6,098 bases of DNA from an uncultured Sphingomonas sp. GTDB taxonomy: Bacteria > Pseudomonadota > Alphaproteobacteria > Sphingomonadales > Sphingomonadaceae. The stretch is taken from the NCBI GenBank assembly GCA_934555855.1, contig CAKTFL010000141.1, positions 1 through 6,098 of the forward strand, written 5' to 3'. Shown in pieces: positions 1 through 5,685 of the stretch (position 1 is the first letter of the stretch; each line of letters opens with the position of its first letter). Under the pieces are notes generated by a model, which saw only the letters and a list, made by a program, of their open reading frames with translations, ran no database searches and was not told the DNA's origin. Made by a program: the position numbers and the translations under genes.

Positions 1-1
1 G

Positions 2-94
2 TTCCCAAGCCCGGCCCGCGGCAGGCTCAGGCAGGCGGTGCTCTCCTTGTTCTCCTGGTTCGAAGGGACTCAGCGTTGCTCACTCGCCTCATGA
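2..94 (+). CDS. Possible 3' end of an upstream gene (partial, unidentified)
   Basis: This frame is open from the window edge and closes with TGA at 92-94. That stop overlaps an ATG at 91-93 (ATGA), an arrangement common at coupled gene junctions. About 30 codons are visible, ending in ...LFSWFEGTQRCSLAS. By count, roughly 24 of 30 third positions are G or C, better than the in-frame extension of the downstream gene (about 15 of 25). No domain or family is recognisable from so short a piece, and a chance open frame is quite possible in GC-rich DNA. Sequence to the left of the window would settle it. Confidence 0.25.
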   Translation, partial: FPSPARGRLRQAVLSLFSWFEGTQRCSLAS

Positions 95-1239
95 TCGCCG
101 CGCTGTTCGTGGCATCGTCATCCGTGCTCGCCGCGACCGCCGCCAGCGAGAAGAGCCTGCCCGCTGCGAGCCTGACGGATGGCGTGTGGCTGAAGGGCGA
201 TCTTCACCTTCATTCCCGGCACAGCACGGATTCGAGCAACAACCCGATCGCCAAGATCATCCGCTTCGCCGAGAGCACGGGTTTCGACTTCATCGCCGTC
301 ACTGATCACGACAACCATGTGAACGGTGACGTGGCGCACCACACCTGGGTCGATCCCGAGTTCAAGGCGCGGTCGCTGATCCTCCTCTACGGCGCCGAGT
401 GGACGACCGACCGGGGGCACGGAAACGTCTTTTCCGCAAAACCTTACGATCATCAGCGACTTTACGACGTCAGGGACGAGCGCGACGCCAAGATCCTTGC
501 GGTGAAGAAGTCACTCGGCATCCACCTTTCGGCGAACCATCCCAGCGGCAAGGACCATTTCGGCTTCTCCTATGACCTGGTTGATTCCGTGGAGGTGTGG
601 AATTCGCCCATCTGGTCCAAGAACGCCGCCGCGATGCTGATCTGGGACGACATGCTCAGGTCGGGACGCAAGTTGACCGCTCGGGGTGGCAGCGATTCGC
701 ATCATGGTGTGCCCGACACGCCGGCGCAGGCGATGCCCAACAGCATCCAGGCAACTGCCAATTACGTCGGCACTCCCACCACCTGGGTGTTTGCCAGGAA
801 CCGCTCGGCGCAAGCCGTGGTCGAGGCGCTGACCAATGGCCGCGTGTCCATCAGCGCCAATCCCGACGATCCTCGGGTGGAGCTGCTCGCCGACGTTGAT
901 GGCGACGGCCGGCCAGACATGATGATGGGTGACAATGGGAAGCCGACCGGCAAGCTCGTGACGTTCCAGGCAAGGCTTGTGGGCGGCGGCATCAAAGGAG
1001 CGTCCTATCGCGTCAACGTCATCAAGAACGGTCAGGATCTGGGCTCGTACAACACCGATCCCGCGACCGGGGCGGCAAGCTTCACGGACTCGCCCGCGGC
1101 CCAGGGTCGAACCTATTACCGGGTTGTCGTCGAAGGCCCGCAGACTCCCTATCCGCAACTGCCTAACTCCATGGCGCTGAGCGGCAACATGGTGGCGCTG
1201 TCGAACCCCATATTCTTCAACTTCGACCCGAAGTTCTAG
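76..1239 (+). CDS. Secreted PHP-domain metallohydrolase, CehA/McbA type
   Basis: The product is a 387-residue exported metal-dependent hydrolase; PHP domains cleave phosphoester or related ester bonds with a cluster of bound metals. The PHP motifs appear in order: DLHLHS (His44, His46), TDHD (Asp77-Asp79), GAEW (Glu108), RGHGN (His115), ANHP (His155) and GGSDSH (Asp207, His209). All expected metal ligands seem present, so it should be active. Residues 1 to about 19 form a Sec signal peptide (Arg4, hydrophobic core, VLA then ATAA), placing it in the periplasm or outside. An acidic DVDGDGRPD loop (273-281) resembles a calcium-binding loop and separates the catalytic domain from a beta-rich C-terminal region (about 290-387). 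The TTG start at 76 is preferred over ATG at 91: GAAGGG at 62-67 lies 8 nt before TTG but 23 nt before ATG, and only TTG gives the signal peptide a basic residue. The family includes carbaryl-hydrolysing enzymes, but the substrate here is unknown. Confidence 0.85.
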   Translation: MLTRLMIAALFVASSSVLAATAASEKSLPAASLTDGVWLKGDLHLHSRHSTDSSNNPIAKIIRFAESTGFDFIAVTDHDNHVNGDVAHHTWVDPEFKARSLILLYGAEWTTDRGHGNVFSAKPYDHQRLYDVRDERDAKILAVKKSLGIHLSANHPSGKDHFGFSYDLVDSVEVWNSPIWSKNAAAMLIWDDMLRSGRKLTARGGSDSHHGVPDTPAQAMPNSIQATANYVGTPTTWVFARNRSAQAVVEALTNGRVSISANPDDPRVELLADVDGDGRPDMMMGDNGKPTGKLVTFQARLVGGGIKGASYRVNVIKNGQDLGSYNTDPATGAASFTDSPAAQGRTYYRVVVEGPQTPYPQLPNSMALSGNMVALSNPIFFNFDPKF

Positions 1240-1304
1240 AAGCGGTCGCGGACCTGGATAGACCAGAGTCACACATGCGCGCGTGCGGTGCCCACGCCGC
1301 TTGA

Positions 1305-1317
1305 CCTGAGCGAAGTC
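1305..1317. repeat. Sphingomonad-type intergenic repeat core (degenerate)
   Basis: The 13 bases CCTGAGCGAAGTC match, as I remember it, the core of a short palindromic sequence scattered between genes in many Sphingomonadales genomes. The usual second half and flanks are not clearly present, so this would be a decayed or partial copy. It sits in the gap between two convergent genes, where such elements are commonly found. The identification rests on memory of the motif, not on a search. Confidence 0.35.
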
Positions 1318-1336
1318 CGATCCGTCGCCTGAGTCT

Positions 1337-1362
1337 GGCGCGGCGACGACGAACGCCGCGCC
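1337..1362. terminator. Strong hairpin between convergent genes, putative bidirectional terminator
   Basis: GGCGCGGCG (1337-1345) and CGCCGCGCC (1354-1362) form a perfect 9-bp all-G/C stem with the 8-nt loop ACGACGAA. It lies 97 bp past the stop of the PHP gene and 60 bp past the stop of the GH43 gene, where both convergent transcripts would end. Neither strand has a T-run after the stem, so it is not a canonical intrinsic terminator. It may act as a Rho-assisted stop or as a 3'-end stabiliser. The rest of the gap 1240-1422 shows only a weaker GCGTG/CACGC pair (1281-1285, 1293-1297) and the repeat core at 1305-1317. Confidence 0.5.
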
Positions 1363-1422
1363 GATATGCGGGCGGACGCAGGTCTCTATCGCACCGGACC
1401 CGCTGCGCCAGGCCTGCGGGGT

Positions 1423-2388
1423 TCAGCGCCGGCGAGGTTTGAGGACGGGGGCATCGTCGCCGTCCGTCATCACGATCGGCAGGATGCGGCCGCCGCGCCC
1501 GTAGCGGACACGATCGACCGCCACCTGCCGCTCGCCTTGCAGCGGCGCCGGGGCGGCGCGCTGCTCCCACCTGTGATAAACGATCAGCCACTTGCCCGAT
1601 GGCGCCCGAACGAAGCTGTGGTGGCCGGGGCCCTGATGGCGCGCGTCGCTGACCAGGATCGGCCCGCGGTAGCGCCAGGGGCCGAGCGGCGATCGCGCGG
1701 TTGCGTAATGCACCGAATAGTCCGGCCCGTTCCACTTCCCGTGGCTGTAGGACAGATAGTAGATGCCGTTGCGCTCGTGCATGAAGGCGCCTTCGGTGAA
1801 TTGCGGCGGCTGATCCACCGCCACTTCCTGCCGGACGCTGACCATGTCGGGTTCGAGTTCCCAGACGCGCAGCCGGGCGCCCGCGCTGCCCCCGGCGTAG
1901 AGATACGTCCTGCCCGACCGGCGATCGGTGAACACCATCGGGTCGATCGCTTCGAAGCCGTTGCCGCCCGTGATCAGCGGCCGGCCGCTGTCCCGATACG
2001 GCCCGGCGGGGCGGTCGGCGACCGCGACGCCGATCCGGCTCGGCGTCGGGTTCTGCGGACCGACCGAATAGTAGAGATACCATTTGCCGTTGCGGCTGGT
2101 GACGCCCGGCGCCCACAGGAAATGTTCGGGCGCGCCGTCATCGCCGATCCACGCGATCTGCTCACGCCGGATCAGCTCGCCGCGCGGCGACCAAGTCTTG
2201 AGGTCGCTCGACGAGAAAGCCCCGAAGCGGTCCGCGGCCCAGCTTCCGCCCGGGCCGCCCGTCGGGAACACCCAGAGTTCGTCCTCGATGAACATCGCAT
2301 GCGGATCGGCGCCCTGGATCTGCGGGTTCTTGGCGGCGACGGGCGCGCCGAGGGCCAGCAGCGCCAGCGAAAGAAGAATGCGTTTCAC
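1423..2388 (-). CDS. Exported glycoside hydrolase family 43 (beta-xylosidase / alpha-L-arabinofuranosidase type)
   Basis: The product is a 321-residue five-bladed beta-propeller glycosidase; GH43 enzymes are inverting exo- or endo-acting hydrolases of xylosides, arabinofuranosides and related glycans. Residues 1-19 are a Sec signal peptide (MKRILLSLALLALGAPVAA), so the enzyme is exported. The GH43 signature residues are visible: Asp28 in GADPH (general base), Asp149 in EAIDPMVF (pKa-modulating Asp) and Glu199 in FTEGAF (general acid). LWAPG (91-95) and HQGPGHHSF (251-259, the family's central His) are also present. The length suits a single catalytic domain with no carbohydrate-binding module. 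The start is GTG (2388-2386), with a weak AAGGG 11 nt upstream (2404-2400). It overlaps the stop of the small ORF as GTGA, which suggests translational coupling. It is the last gene of the leftward block behind the receptor. The exact substrate and subfamily cannot be read from the sequence. Confidence 0.88.
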   Translation of the reverse strand: MKRILLSLALLALGAPVAAKNPQIQGADPHAMFIEDELWVFPTGGPGGSWAADRFGAFSSSDLKTWSPRGELIRREQIAWIGDDGAPEHFLWAPGVTSRNGKWYLYYSVGPQNPTPSRIGVAVADRPAGPYRDSGRPLITGGNGFEAIDPMVFTDRRSGRTYLYAGGSAGARLRVWELEPDMVSVRQEVAVDQPPQFTEGAFMHERNGIYYLSYSHGKWNGPDYSVHYATARSPLGPWRYRGPILVSDARHQGPGHHSFVRAPSGKWLIVYHRWEQRAAPAPLQGERQVAVDRVRYGRGGRILPIVMTDGDDAPVLKPRRR

Positions 2389-2543
2389 GAGGGTGACTGC
2401 CCTTGATCGAGGATGGAGGCCGGATCGGTGTCGCGCACCTGCCCGGTTGCGTCGGCATGCAGCGCCGCCACGGCGGTGGCGACGGCGGCGGAAAGCAGGG
2501 AGCGGCCGCGGCGATCCGAATCCTGATGGCCGGGCCTGCCCAT
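2385..2543 (-). CDS. Small ORF of 52 residues with a twin-arginine-like signal sequence, between receptor and GH43 genes
   Basis: The ATG at 2543-2541 follows the receptor stop by 3 bp (TGA TCC ATG), and the TGA at 2387-2385 overlaps the GTG start of GH43, so the ORF exactly fills the space between its neighbours. About 42 of 52 third positions are G or C, like a real gene. The N-terminus is hydrophilic (MGRPGHQDSD). It then has RRGRSLL (11-17), a small hydrophobic segment to about residue 28 (AAVATAVAAL), and a possible cleavage site at LHA-DA near residue 30. This resembles a Tat, or less strictly a Sec, signal peptide. Only about 22 residues remain, polar and acidic, ending in LDQGQSPS. 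No Shine-Dalgarno is visible, so translation would rely on re-initiation after the receptor stop. It is not recognised. It could be a true small exported protein, a coupling leader for GH43, or the stub of a larger Tat-exported protein lost by deletion. The coding call is inferred from position and composition. Confidence 0.55.
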   Translation of the reverse strand: MGRPGHQDSDRRGRSLLSAAVATAVAALHADATGQVRDTDPASILDQGQSPS

Positions 2544-2546
2544 GGA

Positions 2547-5411
2547 TCAGAAGCGGAAACGGACGCCGAGCGAATAGGTCCGCTCCAGATAGAAGATCTG
2601 CCGGGTGTAGCTGTCGCCCGCGTCGTTGAACTCGCGCGTGCGCTGTATCGGATTGCCGAGCACGTTCGAAACGTCGAACGCCACCGTCACGTTGGACACC
2701 GGGGTCAGCGTGGCCGAGAAGTCGAGCTGGCCACGTGCCCGCTCGATCACCGGGCGGGTGCGCGCCGAATTGTCGGAACCGACGTCCAGCGGCTCGATGC
2801 TGTAGTAGCTGACGAAGTCCGAACGATAGTTATAGGCCAGCCGCGTCGAGAAATACGCCCGTTCATACAGGGCGACGACGTTGCCCGACCATTCGGAGAC
2901 GCCGGTGAAGCGCTGCCGCTCTCCCGCGACGTTGGGCGAGGCTGCCAGCGTGGTCGCCAGATCGCCCGACGAGTCGACATAGGTGCCGTTGAGCTGAACG
3001 CCGAAGCCGCGCGCCCAGTCGGGCAGGCCTTCGAAGTCGAGGAAGCTGGTGAACGCGACCTCCGCACCCTGGAAGCGCGTCTTGCCGGTATTCTCCGGCC
3101 GATCGAAGCGCGACGGGCCATAGCCCAGATCGACCGGCGCGATCGCGACGCGCGAGACGAAGCCCTGCGCGTCGCGCCGGAACAGGGCGCCCGTCAGCGA
3201 TCCGGAGCGGGAGAAATACCATTCCAGGCTGACGTCGTAATTGTCCGAGGTCAGCGGGGTGAGGTTCGGGTTGCCGCCGCTGATGTTCCGCAGGTTGCTG
3301 TTCGGATCGTTGGGGTTGGGCGGGTTGTTGGGATCGACCACCGGGGGCGGTCCGACGGTGAGCGTGGGATTGAGGTCGAAGAACGCCGGACGGGTGCGCG
3401 TCTGGTTGTACGCCAGCCGGAGCTGCAACTGTTCGTTGAAGCGCACGCGGGCGCTGAAGTTCGGCAGGTAATCGACGTAATCGTTTTCCGCCGTGACCGG
3501 AGAGAACACCGGCACGGCCGGATTGGCCTCGTCCCGCGCGAAGCCGCTGATGCGGGTCTTGGTCTTGATCGCGCGCAGACCGACCAGTCCGTCGACGGAC
3601 ATGGTGTCGCTCAAGTCGAACCCGTATTTGACCTGCGCATAGGCCGCATACGCCTTTTCGTTGGCGCGGAAGTTCTCGGTGGGGTTGAACTCGGGCAGCC
3701 CTTCCGGCGCGCCGAAATAGCTGCGCAGATCGACCAGATTGTCCCGGATGCTTTGCCAGGAGATGCCGGCGAAGCGGCGGACCGGAAAGGTTTCGTTGTA
3801 CTTGAACGCAGGACGCGTGCTGCCGACGTCGACCGGAAGCTGCGAAATGGGGATGCGGAGGTCGGAGATGGAGCTGCCGCCGATCTGGCTGATGTACGGC
3901 GCGCCGCGGTCGCGGCCGGCATCCCGGTCATTGTAGCGGATGCCGAACTGGATGCGCTGAAGGAACGCGCCTTCGCCGAACTCGTACTGCGCGTCCGCGC
4001 GCGCCTGAATGTCCTTGCCGCTCAACTCCAGATATTCCTGAAAGAAGCCGCGGGCCAGGATGTTGGCCGGATCGGTCACCGCGAAGTCCACGAAGTCGAA
4101 CGACGGGCCGCCATCTTCGCCCGGCGACTGGAAGGTGACGTTGCGAACCGGCGAGCTAGCGAACAGGTAATCGATGTTGACCAAACTGAACGTGTATTTG
4201 CTGTTGGTATAGGCCACGTCGCCGGACAGCTGAAGCCCGTCACGCTCCCAGATCACGCCGCCGCCGACCTGATAGGTATCCGTATGGCCCTTGGCCGACG
4301 CGTAATAGCCGTCGGGCGCGTTGGCGCCGACGACGGTGGCGCTCTGCGCGATGGTGTTGTTGTCTCCGCGCGTCGTGAGATTGTTCAGGCGGAAGTCGGC
4401 GCCGCCGAAGATCGGCACGAACATCCACTGGTTGGTGTCCTTGCTGCGATAGCCCTGGAACAGTCCGTCGACATAGACCTGCAGGTCGGGCGTCGGACGC
4501 CACTGGAACGCGGCGTTGACCGACGGGCGGAAACGGTCGCCGTTGCTGGTGAAGCGGCCTTGCGCGTCCGGGTAGCGTACGCCCGCACCGACGCCCGGCG
4601 CGTTGTCCGCGTTGGTGGTGCCGATGACGAGCGACTGTTCGCGCGTCGCATCCAGATAGTTGATCCCGACATAGGATGCGTTGACCAGCAGCCCCATCTC
4701 GCCGATGCCGGTGTCCCAGCGGCCGCTGACGAGCAGGTTGCCGTTCCAGGTCAGCTCGCCCGACTGGTCCCAGTTGACGCCGTTGAGCGATCCCGAAAGT
4801 TCGAAGCCGTCGAAGTCGAACGGGCGCCGGCCGCGGACGTTGATCTGCCCGCCGATGCCGCCTTCGATCAGGTTGGCGGTGCCGTTCTTGTACACCTCCA
4901 GCGCGGCCACGGTGCCCGCGGGGAAATCCTGGATCTGGACGTAGCGACCCTCGGCGGTGAAGATCTCGCGGCCGTTGTAGGTGGTGGACAGGTCGGGCAG
5001 GCCGCGCACGGTGACGCCGGCCGCCTCGCCCGCGCCGCGAAGGACGTTGACGCCGGACACGCGCGCCAGCGCGGCGGACGCGAAGGTATCGGGCAGCTTG
5101 CCGATGTCCTCCGCGACGATCGCATCGACGATGCCGTCCGAATTGCGCTTGATCGCCTGCGCCGACTCCAGGCTGCGACGCAGGCCGGTGACGACGATCG
5201 TGCCCTCGTCGGCGGGTACGGCCTGTTCGGACGGTGCCGGAACCGTCGGGCTGACGCTCTGATCCGAGGGCTCGGTCGGTTTGGGTGCTTCGTCCGCCGT
5301 GCCGGTCGTGCTTTCCTGGCCCGCGCCCGGATCGGCCTGTGCCGCGGCAGGAGCGGCGGCCATCGCCGCGACCATCGAAACCGATGCACACAGAAGCGCC
5401 TTGGCCTTCAT
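2547..5411 (-). CDS. TonB-dependent outer-membrane receptor (TonB-Xanth-Caul type), probable oligosaccharide transporter
   Basis: The 954-residue product is an outer-membrane beta-barrel that imports ligand using energy from TonB-ExbB-ExbD. Residues 1 to about 26 are a signal peptide (MKAKALLCASVSMV... ending AQA). A Pro/Glu/Thr-rich linker follows to about 67, then the TonB box IVVTG (72-76). The plug (about 80-200) carries hallmarks of this subfamily: RRSLESAQAIKR, DIGKLPD, VTVRGLPD and EGGIGGQINVRGRRPFD. The rest is barrel, closing with the aromatic end VRFRF. There is no N-terminal STN signalling domain, so it is not a FecA-type transducer. The ATG at 5411 is chosen over the longer open frame reaching 5492 because GGGAG (5422-5418) lies 6 nt upstream and the signal peptide begins there. 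Receptors of this class are frequent beside glycosidases in Caulobacterales, Sphingomonadales and xanthomonads. Linkage to GH43 supports a xylo- or arabino-oligosaccharide ligand, but that is inference. Confidence 0.92.
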   Translation of the reverse strand: MKAKALLCASVSMVAAMAAAPAAAQADPGAGQESTTGTADEAPKPTEPSDQSVSPTVPAPSEQAVPADEGTIVVTGLRRSLESAQAIKRNSDGIVDAIVAEDIGKLPDTFASAALARVSGVNVLRGAGEAAGVTVRGLPDLSTTYNGREIFTAEGRYVQIQDFPAGTVAALEVYKNGTANLIEGGIGGQINVRGRRPFDFDGFELSGSLNGVNWDQSGELTWNGNLLVSGRWDTGIGEMGLLVNASYVGINYLDATREQSLVIGTTNADNAPGVGAGVRYPDAQGRFTSNGDRFRPSVNAAFQWRPTPDLQVYVDGLFQGYRSKDTNQWMFVPIFGGADFRLNNLTTRGDNNTIAQSATVVGANAPDGYYASAKGHTDTYQVGGGVIWERDGLQLSGDVAYTNSKYTFSLVNIDYLFASSPVRNVTFQSPGEDGGPSFDFVDFAVTDPANILARGFFQEYLELSGKDIQARADAQYEFGEGAFLQRIQFGIRYNDRDAGRDRGAPYISQIGGSSISDLRIPISQLPVDVGSTRPAFKYNETFPVRRFAGISWQSIRDNLVDLRSYFGAPEGLPEFNPTENFRANEKAYAAYAQVKYGFDLSDTMSVDGLVGLRAIKTKTRISGFARDEANPAVPVFSPVTAENDYVDYLPNFSARVRFNEQLQLRLAYNQTRTRPAFFDLNPTLTVGPPPVVDPNNPPNPNDPNSNLRNISGGNPNLTPLTSDNYDVSLEWYFSRSGSLTGALFRRDAQGFVSRVAIAPVDLGYGPSRFDRPENTGKTRFQGAEVAFTSFLDFEGLPDWARGFGVQLNGTYVDSSGDLATTLAASPNVAGERQRFTGVSEWSGNVVALYERAYFSTRLAYNYRSDFVSYYSIEPLDVGSDNSARTRPVIERARGQLDFSATLTPVSNVTVAFDVSNVLGNPIQRTREFNDAGDSYTRQIFYLERTYSLGVRFRF

Positions 5412-5417
5412 CGCCCT

Positions 5418-5422
5418 CTCCC
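5418..5422 (-). promoter_or_regulatory. Shine-Dalgarno of the TonB-dependent receptor
   Basis: On the minus strand GGGAG precedes the ATG at 5411 by 6 nt, within the stretch GGGAGAGGGCG. It decides the start: the in-frame codons between 5492 and 5412 lack a comparable site, and the sequence after 5411 opens with a standard signal peptide. Confidence 0.75.
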
Positions 5423-5424
5423 GA

Positions 5425-5460
5425 ACCTTTGTGTCGACGGTTGTTTCCGCGACCTTTGTG
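5425..5460. repeat. 9-bp direct repeat in the receptor leader, possible regulator site
   Basis: ACCTTTGTG occurs at 5425-5433 and again at 5452-5460, with 27 bp start to start. On the receptor mRNA strand both read CACAAAGGT, the nearer copy just upstream of the Shine-Dalgarno. Two exact 9-mers so close together in a 5' leader are unlikely by chance and could bind a regulator or form part of the untranslated leader. No known operator is recognised. Confidence 0.4.
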
Positions 5461-5490
5461 GCAAGCGTAGTCCGCCCCGTGGGCAGCGGC

Positions 5491-5533
5491 AACTATCTGT
5501 TTTATATATTCCATGATCTATTCTATGGATTAC
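5491..5533. promoter_or_regulatory. AT-rich core of the divergent promoter region, with direct and inverted repeats
   Basis: This is by far the most AT-rich stretch in an otherwise GC-rich window and lies between two divergent genes. ATCTGTTTTAT (5495-5505) and ATCTATTCTAT (5516-5526) match at 9 of 11 positions and are offset by 21 bp, two helical turns, as seen for paired activator half-sites. ATTCCAT (5508-5514) and ATGGATT (5525-5531) form an inverted repeat with one mismatch. Boxes resembling -10 elements exist on both strands (TATATT 5505-5510 plus; TAGAAT 5525-5520 minus), but neither has a convincing -35 partner. An activator-dependent promoter for one or both genes is the likeliest role. 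The rest of 5412-5685 shows CGATCGA at 5571-5577 and 5593-5599 (22 bp apart) and otherwise nothing recognisable. Confidence 0.5.
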
Positions 5534-5651
5534 GCGGTCCGAGGAAGAACTTGTCCGACAACCGCGCGGGCGATCGAAATGCCGCCCGCCACCGATCGAG
5601 CGGTGTCGGCGGGTCGACGGGCGCGGAAAGGACAAGATCGAACGACAACTA

Positions 5652-5670
5652 TCCGGCGCCGAACGCCGGA
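5652..5670 (+). promoter_or_regulatory. Hairpin directly before the Shine-Dalgarno of the secreted glycosidase
   Basis: TCCGGCG (5652-5658) and CGCCGGA (5664-5670) form a perfect 7-bp stem with a 5-nt loop (CCGAA). The stem's last base is also the first base of the AAGGAGG at 5670-5676. In the mRNA this would place a stable hairpin against the ribosome-binding site. It could protect the 5' end or modulate initiation. No riboswitch class is recognised. Confidence 0.4.
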
Positions 5671-5678
5671 AGGAGGAG
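5670..5678 (+). promoter_or_regulatory. Strong Shine-Dalgarno of the secreted glycosidase
   Basis: AAGGAGGAG, essentially a full anti-16S match, ends 7 nt before the ATG at 5686 (9 nt counted from AAGGAGG). It is the best ribosome-binding site in the window and fixes the start of the following gene. Confidence 0.85.
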
Positions 5679-5685
5679 AGGGCGA

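Noticed and set aside
511..1272. Minus-strand open frame of 253 codons opposite the PHP gene
   Set aside because: The plus strand carries every PHP motif, while the antisense product is featureless and His/Arg/Gly-rich.
1366..2406. Plus-strand open frame of 346 codons opposite GH43
   Set aside because: It mirrors the GH43 gene, whose catalytic motifs and signal peptide are clear. The antisense product is Arg/Ala-rich with no recognisable domain.
2162..2458. Alternative minus-strand frame of 98 codons across the receptor-GH43 gap
   Set aside because: It runs deep into GH43 in the wrong frame. The 52-codon frame fits the gap exactly and has better third-position composition.
2461..2485. GCCAC/GTGGC hairpin in the receptor-GH43 gap as a terminator or attenuator
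   Set aside because: The stem is short and mismatched, has no T-run, lies inside the likely small coding frame, and is the kind of pairing expected by chance in this GC-rich stretch.
5380..5411. Lipoprotein signal in the receptor (Cys8 in the sequence ALLCAS)
   Set aside because: The residue before Cys is Leu rather than Gly, Ala or Ser, and a standard signal-peptidase I site follows later.
5412..5492. N-terminal extension of the receptor by 27 residues
   Set aside because: A good Shine-Dalgarno and a normal signal peptide mark the start at 5411. The extension would bury the signal peptide.
4240..5514. Minus-strand open frame of 424 codons within the receptor gene
   Set aside because: It is an alternative frame of the receptor 5' half, giving Arg/Gly-rich low-complexity protein without domains.
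2403..5516. Plus-strand open frame of 1037 codons opposite the receptor gene
   Set aside because: It is antisense to an unmistakable TonB-dependent receptor. Its Arg/Val/Ala/Asp-rich product shows no domain, and long antisense open frames are expected in GC-rich coding DNA.
5571..5599. CGATCGA pair 22 bp apart as an operator
   Set aside because: Such 7-mers are frequent in GC-rich genomes and nothing else around them supports a site.
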